Shown one piece after another: positions 46,000 to 58,857 of a stretch of 64,000 nucleotides of DNA. The translations under genes and the position numbers were made by a program. Under the pieces are notes generated by a model, which saw nothing but the letters and a program-made list of their open reading frames with translations, did not search any database and was not told the origin of the DNA. Origin of the DNA: Tubulanus polymorphus (taxonomy: Eukaryota > Nemertea > Palaeonemertea > Tubulaniformes > Tubulanidae); the NCBI RefSeq assembly GCF_964204645.1, contig NC_134031.1, positions 18,163,307 to 18,227,306 on the forward strand, written 5' to 3'. Numbering within the stretch: the first letter of the stretch is position 1; each line of letters opens with the position of its first letter.

Positions 46000-48460
46000 T
46001 CACACTTTTTTAATGTACATTTCCCTTCACATAAAACATTTTGTTCATACACCTATATGTATATATATCTATAAAGTATACATCTGTGTTATACTGCATA
46101 CAGTGTACATTACAATGTGTACACTTATGTACAGTATAGTTTAGATTCGAGAGTTGGAAGTTGAGATGTGAGTTTATAGTTGTAGAGTTTCGATGATGAA
46201 TCGATTTAAAACAAGTGATGATTGAAATGTATGAAGTAGATATCTATTGAGATGAATGTCTCTCTGTTGAGATCACGCGACCTGGCGCTGAAAGTCTCTT
46301 AACTAGAAATCGATTTAGAAAGTAGATTTTTAAAGCGTTCTCCGCGGTTTATTGATAATTCAAGCGTGAAACTCGATAGATCATCCCCACAACTAACCAT
46401 TCATAATTCAATTCGAATTCACAATTTTTAGTCGTGAAAACACGTGAAATAAAGAATGTAATTTGAAATGTTGTAGAATGTGATTACGTTCCGCGGCAAG
46501 TTTTCCATGTGATAGAATTTATTAGAAACGACTGCGGAGAAATTATTGATCGAATTCGAATGTTCATTTTCCGTTTAAAACGGTCGATGAAATTGATATG
46601 TAGTCGACGCACAGGTTTAGACTGAACGTAATCCCTCAGATTATGGGAGTTCGTTTAAATCGGATTTAGCGTGTATTGTGAGAAAACACGAGCGAAATTG
46701 AAATCGTTTACTGCCAGCTAGATTGGACCGAGCCAAACGGTTCGTGGGCTTCATTCGACCTGTTTGGAACAAAATTGTTTCAATAATTCAAGTATCTCAC
46801 TCAAATTTGAATCCGTTTTAATCCACGAGACCTGGGCCGAGTTTCACGAAAAAGTTTAACTAAATTTTTCGGTGTAATTGCTGTTGGTTACTTAATGTTT
46901 TCGATGAGGACAACAATTCAAACTTCACCGTTTTAAGCTTAAACTTTTTCGTGAAACTGGGACCCGGCCCACTGCTGTCGGTAAAGTTTGACACCTGAGT
47001 TAAAACAGGATCCAATTCGACAGTCCTCGGAGAGAACTGTTGAAATCGATCCTGAACTCGGTCCTGAGACAGGTATGGATTGGATTTGATGAAATTATAG
47101 TTTACCCAATCAACTACCAGTAGCCATTACCACTGAACACGATATACCGTGGAGCCTCCATTTACAACATTCTGTAAATGAAATAAACTGCTTTCTAAAA
47201 TTCACCACAAGTTCAACGTCGCACGTATGTCGCATGAAACGTTGAGATGTTTCATGATTTATCGCCGTGGGAACTGACGAATGAAACATCTCCTCGATAA
47301 AAAAAAAACACCAGTCATTGAAACTAGTTCATAGTCGGCTCTCCCGAGATAATCCATAATATAGATGCATAGCCGGGTCGCTCGTGAAGAGACCATTCAT
47401 ACGATCCAATAATGAACGGAGCACGTAAAACTGATGATGAAGTCCCCTCTCAATGAAAATACCTGATAATAGGAATAACACTTCACCGTATAACCGGGTG
47501 GGTATGTTTGTTCCTGAATAATCAGCGAAATAGCCTACGCCGTGTCTGACCGTGTCCGCGCGAGTCGAAATCTCTAATGTCATAAATTCATAGATTCATA
47601 GTTTTTTTTCTTCCAAGTGGCGACTTTTCCTTTTTTCCGCCGTGTTGCGGGTCGTCTGTTAAATAGCCCGCGTGTCAAGGCATCATCTCTTAAGTCGTTC
47701 GTAGATTCAAGTCGCGAATTTCCCTGTGCGATTACCATTACGCGGTGTAGAACTTCAAAAATAAGCAGTGACAGACAACCGATTGAGGAAGACAACTTAC
47801 TACGGCGGGGAGGGGAGGGGTACTGCGCAGGGGTTCACATGTTATAATTCTCTGATGCAGTGAACTTCGACTCGGGACTTGAGTTACTCAACTCTCGACG
47901 AACTCAAGCAAAATCATTTTCTATAACGTATTTTCTGGTCCTCAACAAATTTTGCCAATTTGTCGTCGGAAATAACTGTTCTAACGCAGGGAAAGTCTTC
48001 GCAACGCAGGGGAACTATTTCTCATTTTCTCTACTGGGTAATCTCACTGTATTTTTTTCATACATATCTTCTCTACATGTCGTGTTTATCCTCGGTAAGA
48101 AACGAGTTTGTCATCATTCTTCCCTTCCTACGACAGGGCACCGGGTTAAAACTCTAGCGTCATTTCGCCTTACAAATGAATGCCGTCACGCAGAGGATAA
48201 AAATTTCACTTTTGCTACGAAAAAAATGCTTCCACAACAGAAGCCAAAAAATCGGCTACACGGACAATCATACAGTAGAAATAGTGAACAGAAGAAAAGG
48301 TGATAAAAGTGGTTGACAAACGGTGAGCTGGATATTCATCCCCCTACAGATGTCTATCTAATCAAGTTGTTGTGGCTTCATTCAGAGAGAAATGACGACT
48401 ATTTGTGTAAATGAGCTGATTTCCTCTTATACATAATAAATACAACAGCAGAATGATCAA
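46000..48460. other. intergenic block with a foldback element; no gene recognised
   Basis: CpG content is somewhat higher around 46300-46750 and 47300-48300. Several frames of 60-147 codons overlap on both strands at 47329-48303 (for example a plus frame 47860-48303 without an ATG start), but none shows domain-like sequence to me. An old, decayed element is possible. Confidence 0.35.
46833..46970. mobile_element. foldback element, longer copy of the 37057 family
   Basis: The left arm TGGGCCGAGTTTCACGAAAA-AGTTTAA and the right arm TTAAACTTTTTCGTGAAACT-GGGACCC are inverted copies. The interior includes GAGGACAACAATTCAAACTT, as in the copy at 37057-37140. Confidence 0.75.
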
Positions 48461-48465
48461 CCAGT

Positions 48466-48466
<1 letters not shown>

Positions 48467-48500
<34 letters not shown>
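48467..48500. repeat. (TA)n microsatellite
   Basis: About 16 TA dinucleotides. Confidence 0.95.
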
Positions 48501-48503
<3 letters not shown>

Positions 48504-48521
48504 TCACTGTGTCTGCATCTA

Positions 48522-48745
48522 CGGGGAGCTATGTGGATCTATGTGGATCAATATCAGTGGAGCCATGTAGATCTATGTGGATCAGGGTTAGTGGATCTGT
48601 GTGAATCAGTGTCAGTGGATCTGTTTGGATCTATATGGATCAGTGTCAGTGGATCCGTGTGGATCTATGTGGATCATCAGTCTCAATGGATCAGCGTGGA
48701 TCTATGTGGATCAATGTCAGTGGATCGGTGTGGATCCGTGCCTAA
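48522..48745. repeat. minisatellite of GTGGATC-type units
   Basis: Imperfect repeats of GTGGATCTATGTGGATCA and GTGTCAGTGGATC. The Trp/Ser/Val-rich plus frames are repeat-encoded. Confidence 0.85.
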
Positions 48746-48837
48746 TGAGATTCCATTTGTTCTCTTTACCTTCTGCCATACATAATATCAACATGTACAA
48801 TTAGTGAAATATATTACAACAGACAACAGGGAGCAGA

Positions 48838-48982
48838 CGGAACATAGATATGATTAATGAGAGAGTGTGGGTGGGAGCACACAGACTGAGAGAGGAGAGA
48901 GGGGAAACATAGCGCTAAAGGAGGAGCGAGGGAGAGAAAGGGGAGGCGAGGGAGAAACGGATAGGGAGAGAGACGAGGGGAG
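48838..48982. repeat. GA-rich low-complexity tract
   Basis: Imperfect GAGAGAGG/GGAGAG runs. Other GA or CT tracts lie at about 50280-50395 and 50820-50935. Confidence 0.75.
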
Positions 48983-48999
48983 AGTTTAGTGAAATGTAG

Positions 49000-51430
49000 A
49001 TCTACCGCGAGTTAAGAGTGAAATAGAACATCAAAATATCAATGTTTACTGAACACTTATTTCTCTTAATCGCAGCAACGTGAAATGTATTGTGATACGT
49101 CCCATCGGACAAACAAACAAAATATCACAGACAATAATAAAACACGATATCAGAATAATGAATGACGAAAAAAATTTATAACAAAACCCTGGACCAAGTT
49201 CTAAAGTAGTTAGCTAGAGTCGACTTGGAGTTAAGATTAGATAATTTTCCACGAGTGAAGACTGCGAGTGAAATCTCAAGGGTGGAATTAGGATTCTTGA
49301 AGGGGTGGGCCTGAAAATTGTAATGGACACTTAAGGCAGATGAGATTTGGCCGCACGAGGGCAATTTTGGTGAAGGCTTCTGGTGGCGCTCCAATAGAAA
49401 ATTTAGCATACAAGGGGGTTTTCTACTAGTCCACCGGGACCCGGTCCACCCCATAAATCTGTCCTTGAATCTTAATTCACAACTGTGGTCCTGAAATTTC
49501 AGTTTTAAACTAAAAACCATCATCTACAAGAAAGGGCTTGTTTATAATATCGAATAGAACATTACATTCACGTATCTACACTATCAGTCATTAGTCATAA
49601 GTCACTAGTCAATCCTATCTGAACTATCAGACCTGTTGAGACCAATCCTTACTCTCCAACCTGTTCAACAGTCAAAACTAGTCCGATTCTCTGCGAGATC
49701 AAACAGCACGTAGTCTCTGTGCTTGTCGTAGTCTTTGTTTGTGACTAGTCGGGGATTGAGTCGTTGATGGGTGAAGTAAAAGTTCATCTGAAATTCATTA
49801 CACACTCTGTCAGTAAGTATACGATACACGTTCTAGACACAGTTGATTGCTGTTTATGCTGTGAATATCACCGGTTTCAGACTCAACGACCCTAGCTGCG
49901 GATTAAATCCAAAAAATAACTACACCATTCCAATCTTCCATCCTCCTGCGTAAACTAACGACTCGCAGTTTATGAGCGGAAAGATAATTTACTCAATAAT
50001 CTACTTCAATCTTTTAATCTTTCGGGAATCAAAATTTTGACGGCTGCAATTTTTGATACGTAAAAGATTGGCTCGATCGCGCTCGGTTGCCGCGTGATGG
50101 ACGAAGTTTTAATAATAGCTACAACGATGTCTCTCAATCTCAGGAGAGTTTTATAGAATCGCGACAGATTCTATAAACAACTGAATCCGGTGCGAATCAC
50201 AGTGAATCAACACATATAGATTCGTAGATCGCTTCAGTTACGAACAATCCTGCCTTTCATCCGCTGTACTTTGTATGTCATCTCTCTCTCTCTTTCTCTC
50301 ACCCTCTCTCATCCCACTCCATCCTGTCTCTCTACCTCCCTCCCTGCCTCCCTCTCTCTCTCTCTCTTCTCTCTCCGCACCCTACCTCTCTCTCTTATGG
50401 CTGCTGGGGGCTGACGCAATACTTATCACCACTTATCTGCTCTTAATTCCACTGACCGCAAGATTTTAATGGAAAGAACCACAGACATACAGACTGCACG
50501 CATATATTTTTATATATATATATAATAAGACATTTATACATCCAGGCGGCAGTAAACTGATCTGTATCAGTATGATACTTGGACACCTTAAACATGTCCG
50601 AGTAGATTTTCCAACAGCCGATGCAATTTGTCTTTTTGTGACCCGACACGACATGTCGTCCACTCCAGTTATTAGTACTCGATCTCTGAATGGCAGCCGA
50701 GTAGGGGTGGGGGGTATGAGTCGAGGGAGGAGGGGGTAAGACGGGAGGACTTATCAGTTTACTAATGACAAGTCATAGTTATCGGCGAGCTCCACTTGAT
50801 TCTGATTCAACGACGACTAAAAAAAGAGGGGAGAGGAGATAGGTGGAGAGGAGAGAGAGAGGTGGAGTGAGCAAAGGAAAGAATGAGGAGAGACAATAGA
50901 TGAGAAAAAGGAGAGAAAGGAGAGGAGAGATGTTGTTGACTAATGGACCGCAGCCGAGGAGAACAAAATGTCAAAACCCGATTGAGGAAAAACGTTGAGA
51001 GTCGAGATGAGAATGAAACATTTTCTTGCAGATAAAAATCGGAGCAAAAAGAAAAACAGTTTACATCATCATCATCGCCGTGGTGATAAGTACATTAGTC
51101 GTAACCGTGGCAGCAACGGCAAGAATCGTCGCTATCGACGACGATAATAGCGCGGGAAAATACACGCAACGATTTATACAACAATGACAGAAATCGCCGT
51201 CGGCAACGAAAACAGCGGGTGTCGAATCATTGATGTAACTGAATTTCATCCATAAACGACGAAACACACTTTCAGAGAAAAAACCAGAAACACCTGAGTG
51301 GAATTCACTCGGTTCCACCATCCTGAATCCAGTTCCACAGTTCTAAAAACCAAGTCCCACAGTTCTGAGCCCAGTTCCACAGTTCTGGATCCACTTCCAC
51401 AGTTCTAAAAAACAGTTCAGTATCCAGAAT
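49000..51430. other. intergenic; low-complexity tracts and dispersed motif only
   Basis: No gene is recognised. The region holds CT-rich (50280-50395) and GA-rich (50820-50935) tracts. A run of the CCACAGTTCTGGATCC-type motif lies at 51312-51420. Confidence 0.5.
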
Positions 51431-51436
51431 ACTGGT

Positions 51437-51564
51437 AGCTCAATAGATTACCGGTCGATCTGTGTACTTCAAAAACACCTCAATAGAATACCGGTAGATC
51501 TCAATAAAATACCGGTAGATCTCAACAAAATACCGGTAGATCTCAACAAAATACCGGTAGATCT
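51437..51564. repeat. 21-bp minisatellite with ACCGGT core
   Basis: Units TACCGGTAGATCTCAATAAA + A repeat about five times. The palindromes ACCGGT and AGATCT lie side by side in each unit. Confidence 0.85.
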
Positions 51565-52227
51565 CTGTAAACTTTCTGTTAAACCTACATAAAAATAAGG
51601 TACTTACAAAATTCTCGGACACCTGTTACTGCTGTCTCGGATACGATTGTTGAACATGTTGTTGCCGCGGAGATAATTTCATCAGTCGTCTGCTAGTGAC
51701 GATGATAGCGGTACTGCGACACACGAAGCTGCAGTTGCCACCGACGATGACGACTACTGAGAAGCGGGAATGATGGACCTGCAGCATCCGCTGGAGTGTT
51801 GATGGTTAATTCATTAGGTTCTCGTTATACTGACACGTGAAGTACATGTCGTCAATATCATAACAATAAACGACACTTCTTATCTCCATATCTGATGGGT
51901 TTTTTCCGTTGTTCTCTCGAACTAGAAGGTGAAGGTCAACAATGACAGTCTCTTAAAGTTAAACGCATCTGAAACAATGTCCGATATCTACCTTCTGACT
52001 ACCTCAATCTCCCGATGGTCATAACATGTAATGATAATGTTTGATTTTTCCAAAAATCCTCTCAAAATAAACATGGTCGGAATTCTTTTCTGGTGCGTTC
52101 GTTTCAACCAGAATACACTCTACACTCAATCTATAAACCTCATAGATGGGACCAGTAGGCCTAGAGAGTTTGGTAATTTTCGATTGGTCTCTACCAATTC
52201 TGGAATTCAACCAGAATACGCTCTACC

Positions 52228-52336
52228 TATTCCGGAATAATATGTGTAAACCTGATAGAAGTGACCGGTAGGGAAATAGCCGATAGAGACTTTATATTCA
52301 GGAATTGACATTTCTCTAAACTGGAATACATTCGAT
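52228..52336. repeat. dispersed foldback repeat, copy C
   Basis: ATTCCGGAATAATATGTG, TGTAAACCTGATAGAA, CCGATAGAGACTTTATAT and GGAATTGACATTTCTC match the copies at 24519-24605 and 34893-34990. Confidence 0.75.
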
Positions 52337-53005
52337 TGAATCCCGCCTAAACGCGTAGCATTCAACCGTTCGGTCGGTCCGCTGCTGTTTTTTTTTTCAC
52401 GTCGATTCACTGAGTAGATGATTATAAGATGATCGTTAAAACCGATTCGATCTATAATTGTCTGATGTACGTCGGTTTGATTCGACTGAATTTTCATCGC
52501 TACAAAATTAAACCGGAATCGATCAATCGAGAAACGCGACGCGAGCCTCGTGAACCTCGCGTTATCGACATCCCGTCAATACATAATCCTTCGTGAATGT
52601 CCGCTTTTAAATACCGCCGTTAAACAACAGAGTTTCACGCTCGACTAATGGATTTTTGTAAGAAACTATTTATCGAACGGAGGTCGGTTTGTTTTTTTTA
52701 TCGCATTCTGACGGGATTTTTCGGCTAAGCGAATCGACCATCCGCGGGCCCGGTACGGAACGTTCTCGTTTAGTGATAGCCGAGTTGAAACGCTCAGTTA
52801 TCCGTTAATGGAACCAAAAAAAAAAAACGAATCGTGCGCAAAAATCTATGAGTGATTCTTGACTCGAGAAAATCTGATGCTCTATTGACTACGAGAGGTT
52901 TTGTCTGAGTTATGAACCATTTGTCCGGTTGATTAACTAAGAGATTGATATGTAAATCTGATCTAAATTCTATCCCGGTAAGGATGAAAATCAACGAATT
53001 ATGGG

Positions 53006-53455
53006 ACTGGATCCTGAGGCAAATTGAACCCACACAACTGTGGAACAACTGTGGAACTGGATCCTGAGTCAAATCAAACCACACAACTGTGGAACTGGAT
53101 CCAGAGTCAAATCAATGCCGTATAACTGCGGAACTAGATCCAGAGTCAAATCAAACCACACCACTGTGGAACTGGATCCAGAGTCAAATCAAAGCCGTAT
53201 AACTGTGGAACTAGATCCAGAGTCAAATCAAACCACACAACTGTGGAACTGGATCCAGAGTCAAATCAAACCACACAACTGTGGAACTGGATCCAGAGTC
53301 AAATCAAACCACACAACTGTGGAACTGGATCCAGAGTCAAATCAAAGCCGTATAACTGTGGAACTAGATCCAGAGTCAAATGAAACCCACACAACTATGG
53401 AACTGGGTTCTGAGTCACATTAAACCCAAACAACTGTGGAACTGGGCCCAGAGTC
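53006..53455. repeat. 38-bp minisatellite, CACACAACTGTGGAACTGGA family, array 2
   Basis: About eleven units of CACACAACTGTGGAACTGGA-TCCAGAGTCAAATCAAAC. Some alternate with a GCCGTATAACTG variant, suggesting dimeric amplification. The stop-free plus frame 53040-53423 is repeat-encoded. Confidence 0.92.
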
Positions 53456-53459
53456 AACA

Positions 53460-55260
53460 CACAAAATAATCTATGTAAATGAATCCATAGAAACTGTAGA
53501 AATATAGGTTGTTTGAGTAGAGTGTAAAGACGAATCCCTCCACTGTAAAAGCTCTGTTCTCTCTCTCTCTCCCAGTAGTTCCGGGTTGAATAGAGAATTT
53601 TTTCGATATCTCGTTCGTAAGGATTGGTATTTTACGACGATTATCTCGTTCTATAAATCATACGACAAATTGACTAGCCACTTGCTCTTCCGTTATTTTA
53701 TTGACTAATTTGTATATTTACCCGATAAAAAACCGGCGTCGCGGGCCGCGTGTCGACGGGCAATCTCAGCTCATCTCGTCAGGTCACTCGGAACACACAT
53801 TAAAAATATTCACCCTTTACTACGCGTGAGTACAGGAGCCATTCATACGCTCGTCCTCGCTTGCCAGGGCTGGAATATGCGACCACTCACGCACATAACG
53901 TACATCAAATATCTCGTAGCTTACATCAGTTTAATAATTCAATTCTGACCAGATTAGTGTAACATAACATAACATTTAAATGGGGATCGCATCAGTTGTA
54001 TACAGTCATGTAAATACAGGTAACTGGGGCATATAAGATTACATCAGAATTGACCAAGAATCTTCGGATTTTATCACATTCAACATATAATAACTCAATT
54101 ACCATACAGAGAATCAGTTCTAGCTTCGATTAGAAATGGTTTAAATTGTAAGAACTCTGGTCTGAAAGCTCCACAATGTTCTGAATCAGAATCTAATACA
54201 AACAAAATTCAACTTTGAAACTCGATACAGAACTGTGGAACTGGATCCTAAACTGTGGAACTGGATCCTGAACTGTGGAACTTGGCCCAGAAAAGTTGAA
54301 CTGGGTCCTGAACTGGGTCCTGAACTGGATGTGACAGATTTTCGGGCTATCAGCAGAAGTCCCTTTATGAGTCAACCCCTCTAACTGGATTTTGAAACTG
54401 TTTGATTTTGGGGCCACCTACACCAGGTTAAACTTGTTTGATAGAATTCAAAATTTGCTTCGACATTTGAATCAATGGTCTAAACATTGGAATTGAGCTC
54501 TACAGAGTAAAACTTAACTCGTCATTGGAGTCCGATCCCGTGGAGTCAGAACCTGTATATCTGTAGTCCTGTAGTCAAGTGAATCATAATCAAAATCAAG
54601 TGTAGAAATCTCCAGCGGATTGTGAATAGATTCCGTCAGCCTGTATCAGCGAAGACTTGATCTCATTAGGGCTAGTTCAGATAGGTCATGATTCAGAATC
54701 CGTAGGGTGAAATCTATCGGAGACATTGCCAGATATCTGATACATTCAGATACGATCACGGATTCCATGCACACAAATCTCAAGGGTAAAATGTGGTGTT
54801 AAATTGTCCGGAAGATTATAGCAATCGCCTCCGACAAGGAACCGAAAATAAGAATCGTATAGCAGTGTTCAAGGTATCTCTTTATAGGTTCATGTTTTCA
54901 TGTTTGAGATGTGTTCTTTTAGCCGTTTTATTTCTGTAATGATTCAGACTGCGGGCACCGCTAGATAGACAGCTCCCAGATCTACACAACTGCCGGACTT
55001 CAAACTTCAAACTCCACATTTGTGCAATCTATGACAATATTAGTTCTGTTCGAAACTTTTCTACTGCATTAACCCATACTACGCTCTGTATATATCAAGG
55101 TGTAATAAATGTAATAATCATCTTGAATTTCGTTAAATTAAAGAAGAAAGGTTTGATCCTATCGATGTAAAATTCCTATGTTTTTGATCTTGAAAATACC
55201 AATGAATTTCACTCTTTTCATTACGTTGATGGATTTTTGTGTGTTTCGGTGTGCCACTTA
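53460..55260. other. intergenic; scattered AACTGTGGAACTGGATCC motifs
   Basis: No gene is recognised. About 54215-54330 holds a short tandem of CTGTGGAACTGGATCCTGAA phrases of the dispersed family. Confidence 0.5.
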
Positions 55261-55267
55261 TATATCG

Positions 55268-55445
55268 AGCAGTCACACCTGCCGGGAACTAGTCATACCT
55301 GCTGGGAACCAGTCACACATACCGGGAACCAGTCATACCTGCCGGAAACCAGTCACACCTGCAGGGAACCAGTCACACCTGCAGGGAACCAGTCACACCT
55401 GCAGGGAACCAGTCACACCAGCCAGACACCAGTCACCTGCCGGGA
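55268..55445. repeat. 21-bp minisatellite (AACCAGTCACACCTGCAGGG)
   Basis: About eight units with CTGC(A/C)GGGAACCAGTCACAC. The open frames in two registers (55178-55509) are repeat-driven. Confidence 0.88.
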
Positions 55446-55972
55446 TCATAACGGGGGTTTGATTTCAAAATCAAGACATCTAAGTACAGATACGCTAAAA
55501 GCTAGATAAACCTTAGTGAAATTTCAACCACAAACTGTAGAACAGGGTCTGGGAACACGGCTGAATCCCGAATCCAGGGGGGAATATTTTCAGCAAATTC
55601 TCTCGGAATCATCGTTTGTTCATGTATAGATTATATTTTGTGGAAATTGATTAGATTGCGGTGGAGAACGACCGATCAAATTCAACCGGATTCCAGTACG
55701 ACAATAAGCCTTCAGGGACGGTAATAAACCTATCAAATACAGAGAACATACTGATATCCATTTGTTTGATTAGGTGTATGAGAACTATACACAATCACTC
55801 CAGGGACTAAAACACACGTCACAAATCCAGAAACTCATACCACGGGGAATAGAAAACAATTTATAATAATTCAAAATCCAGGCCAAGTTTATTTCATCAG
55901 TTTCGTAAGAACGAATTTCTCTTAACGTTTACATCGGGTGACCACCTCTCGACCAATCACAGTCACCTGGGG

Positions 55973-56102
55973 CCGGTTGCATAGTCATGGCTTAGATATA
56001 AGACCAGTCGAAGACCAACTTAGTTCTATAGCCAATCTAACAACTTAAGACCAGTCTTAAGATCTAAGACCATTTTTGGACGTAAGTCACAACTGTGCAA
56101 CC
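55973..56102. mobile_element. foldback element (GGTTGCATAGT...ACTGTGCAACC)
   Basis: GGTTGCATAGT and ACTGTGCAACC are near-perfect inverted ends. The interior carries further internal complementarity (AAGACCAGTC, GACCAGTCTTAAG) and the AGCCAATCTAAC phrase shared, in reverse, with repeats at 7683-7800 and 40166-40330. Confidence 0.65.
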
Positions 56103-56280
56103 ATACAGTACGATCCCGGCTGAAATCTTGTATTCGTCAGAATATCTCGTACACAGGGGATGTATGCACGCGTATGTTTGAGGGAATTTTGTCAATAATT
56201 TTTCTTTCTTTCTCTCTCACTTTCTCCGAGCGAGATGAATCAAGTTGTGACGGTTAAGGGATATTGGGTTCGTCCCTCTC

Positions 56281-56284
56281 ACAC

Positions 56285-56314
<30 letters not shown>
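56281..56314. repeat. (TC)n microsatellite
   Basis: About 15 CT dinucleotides, followed by a short TATATG run. Confidence 0.9.
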
Positions 56315-56319
<5 letters not shown>

Positions 56320-56459
56320 ATATGTATATATAAGTGTTACCGAGATGGAGCTTATTTTCGTTGAAAATGACAGACATAAAGTGTATAAACTACGGATGAG
56401 AAATCGATGTGTAGATATTGCCTGGCGGGTCGGTCGAAGAATTCCTCAAGTCTAGCAGC

Positions 56460-58740
56460 TCTCGTTGTGAGATGTGAGATGCATATTGTGTGTGATTGAT
56501 GAGTTTAATAAAACCACCATACACCCAATTCAATACCAATTCAATATACTTTATTATCACAATCGCTTAACCGTTTCTTTCTAAGATGATGTAAAAAATT
56601 CAGTTGAATGTGCCGTAAACCTGATGAAATCAGTCAATTTTACTAGTCATGCCTTGAAGATCGTGGCCATGTTTATCAGGGAGTCCGTAAATAAAAATTT
56701 AATTAACCCGTATTAAAAAATACAGTGATAATGCGTGAGAACCTATGATCTAAACCTAATGAATGAAGCTTATGATTTATTTGACTTATAGACTTTATCC
56801 TGATGTAGCGATTTCCATTTCTGAAGCCGACTATCAGGATATAGTCGAAGTGTAAGGAGAAAAACAAAAAACTGTTGTTTAATCCATATTATGTTCAAAG
56901 ATCGGTCTTTCTTTCAGTACAAAATAGGATCGAGATTCAGGATTTAACTACAGGTGAATAAACAACTGATTCATAGATTATAGAGTGGAGTCTGAGACCT
57001 TTTAATGCTTGCGACTATTTCAAATATTTCTATACGCGATAAAAAATTTTCGCGATTCCATCAACGGCGCGACAGTCTGGAGACCGAAAATTCCACCATC
57101 ATCAACGATCCATATTTCGTGCGAGAAAGGTTTCGACAAAAACAAAAAATAATTCAATGTTGGAAAACGTGGTCGGCGTCAGCCGCGGGCGGCGATGGTA
57201 TGATAACATTGATTACATACAGTTTAACATCGACGAGAGGCTGATAAATACCTGAGGGACGTCGGGAACCGTTAGCGCCCGTGCCGCGCCGCACAGCTCC
57301 GCGCTGCGTGTTGAATTTAATTAAAACAACCACAACAAGTTTTATAAAATTATCGCCGCGACGATCTGTAATTTCACGCGTCAAACCTGACGCTAATTTC
57401 GGGTTTAAGTATATCCGGTTCGAATCGGTTACTGGCGTCGTTGAAGCAGCGAGAAACCGAGTCTTCTCTACGCGAGTATTAATTATACACGATGCTTATT
57501 CTTTACAGTCAAATGAAATGTCATGTTATTTCAGAATGTGTCGTTTCCTGCGGTTGTAAAAACACGTTCGGCGCTCGAGTTGAATACTATAATCGAGAAA
57601 GATGGCCGCCCACTACCCGAGTTTCAAATTCATAACTAAACACAGAACCTCTGAAATACTGGTGATTACTATAATCAAACATGATGGCCTCTCATAAACA
57701 CAGACATAGACAGACATTTTGAACTTGAAGTTTCATATTCCTGATATAATTCTCTACGTATTCTTTCACCACATAACGATATTGCATAAGCCACTGCAAG
57801 CGGTCAAAGGAGAGAGAAGAGGGAAGCTAGACAATCTAGCTGATTTCTCAAATTGAAGTAGTTTTAACCAGAAATGATAGTAATTGAATTAAGAAAATAA
57901 TAGTTTAATCAAAAATGAATGGATATGAGTATTTTGATATTTTTGTTTAGAAATAGAGTAGAAACTACTCTCAAATAGAAGTTGTAGTCAGGTCTGGAAA
58001 GAGAGAGGGGAGAGATAATGCAGACTCAGCTGTGTGGAGTTCTGTCACGCAACGTCGTAATTATATAATGACTCTAATAGACATTAGTCTAATATGACCT
58101 GTTCCACGTACACATCACACAGATAGACATACTCTATTACTGTAAGTAAAACTCTCTGCTGCTGCTCAGATAAATGGACCGGTTAATTCAACTTGGATCT
58201 AATGTGACAGTCGGAGTGATTCTCAATAGAACACAATTCCCAACTGATACAGAAATGTATTTTTATGTGTTTCCGCTACAGTCAGACGTACTATAGCAAA
58301 CTTTAAGATTAACTGCCATATTTGGCAAGTGACTTTTTAAAAATCTTAAAATAGGGATTGACCCTGTTATTTATTTGATTGGTAGATTTTGTTTGATTTG
58401 GTGGCATCAACTGAATAATCGAGGGTAGTGGATTACTGGAGGACCCCGCGCACTGTACCAGTTATCCCATCAGATGGCGTACATAACTATAGAAGCACTC
58501 AATCAAAATTGAGTTTACGAATGAGAGAATAATGTATCTTTTTCAAATGAATCCTGCATCCTTGTCCTAATGCACACTAGAGACACCTGGTGAATCCTCA
58601 CTCGCCATAAACGAATTGAATCCTCGATTGCCACAGTCGACTGTTCTGAGTCCTAATCGAACTAAATAATTTAAACGTTGCCGGAAAACCAAGAGCTACA
58701 GATGACAGAGGGTTAAGACTGTTTCTAGAATGAGTTTGTA
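56460..58740. other. intergenic; no gene recognised
   Basis: A slightly CpG-richer block at about 57000-57560 carries open frames of 76-92 codons on both strands without recognisable domains. A piece of the TAGGGATTG.CCCTGTTATT repeat seen at 39863 recurs at 58344-58375. Confidence 0.45.
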
Positions 58741-58751
58741 GTATGAGTAGT

Positions 58752-58857
58752 AAATTCACTAGAAGTACTGACTTTACCTCATCGTACGTAATACCAGTTA
58801 ATCGTTCGAATGCATTAGATTTAAGAATAACAGCCAAACGCACTTAAAACTATAAAC
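58752..58857 (-). other. exon-like segment, unassigned
   Basis: On the minus strand an acceptor-like TTTTAAG, then an open stretch encoding RLAVILKSNAFERLTGITYD-E, ends at a good donor GAG|GTAAAG. It looks like a short internal exon, but I cannot name a family or link it to neighbours. Confidence 0.2.

Noticed and set aside
47329-48303. Cluster of open frames on both strands, possible gene or retroelement
   Set aside because: No reverse transcriptase, gag or integrase-like motifs, no terminal repeats, and overlapping frames on both strands with no clear winner. Left as unassigned.
49176-49523. 115-codon minus frame
   Set aside because: No domain-like sequence and no splice or start context; composition resembles random translation.
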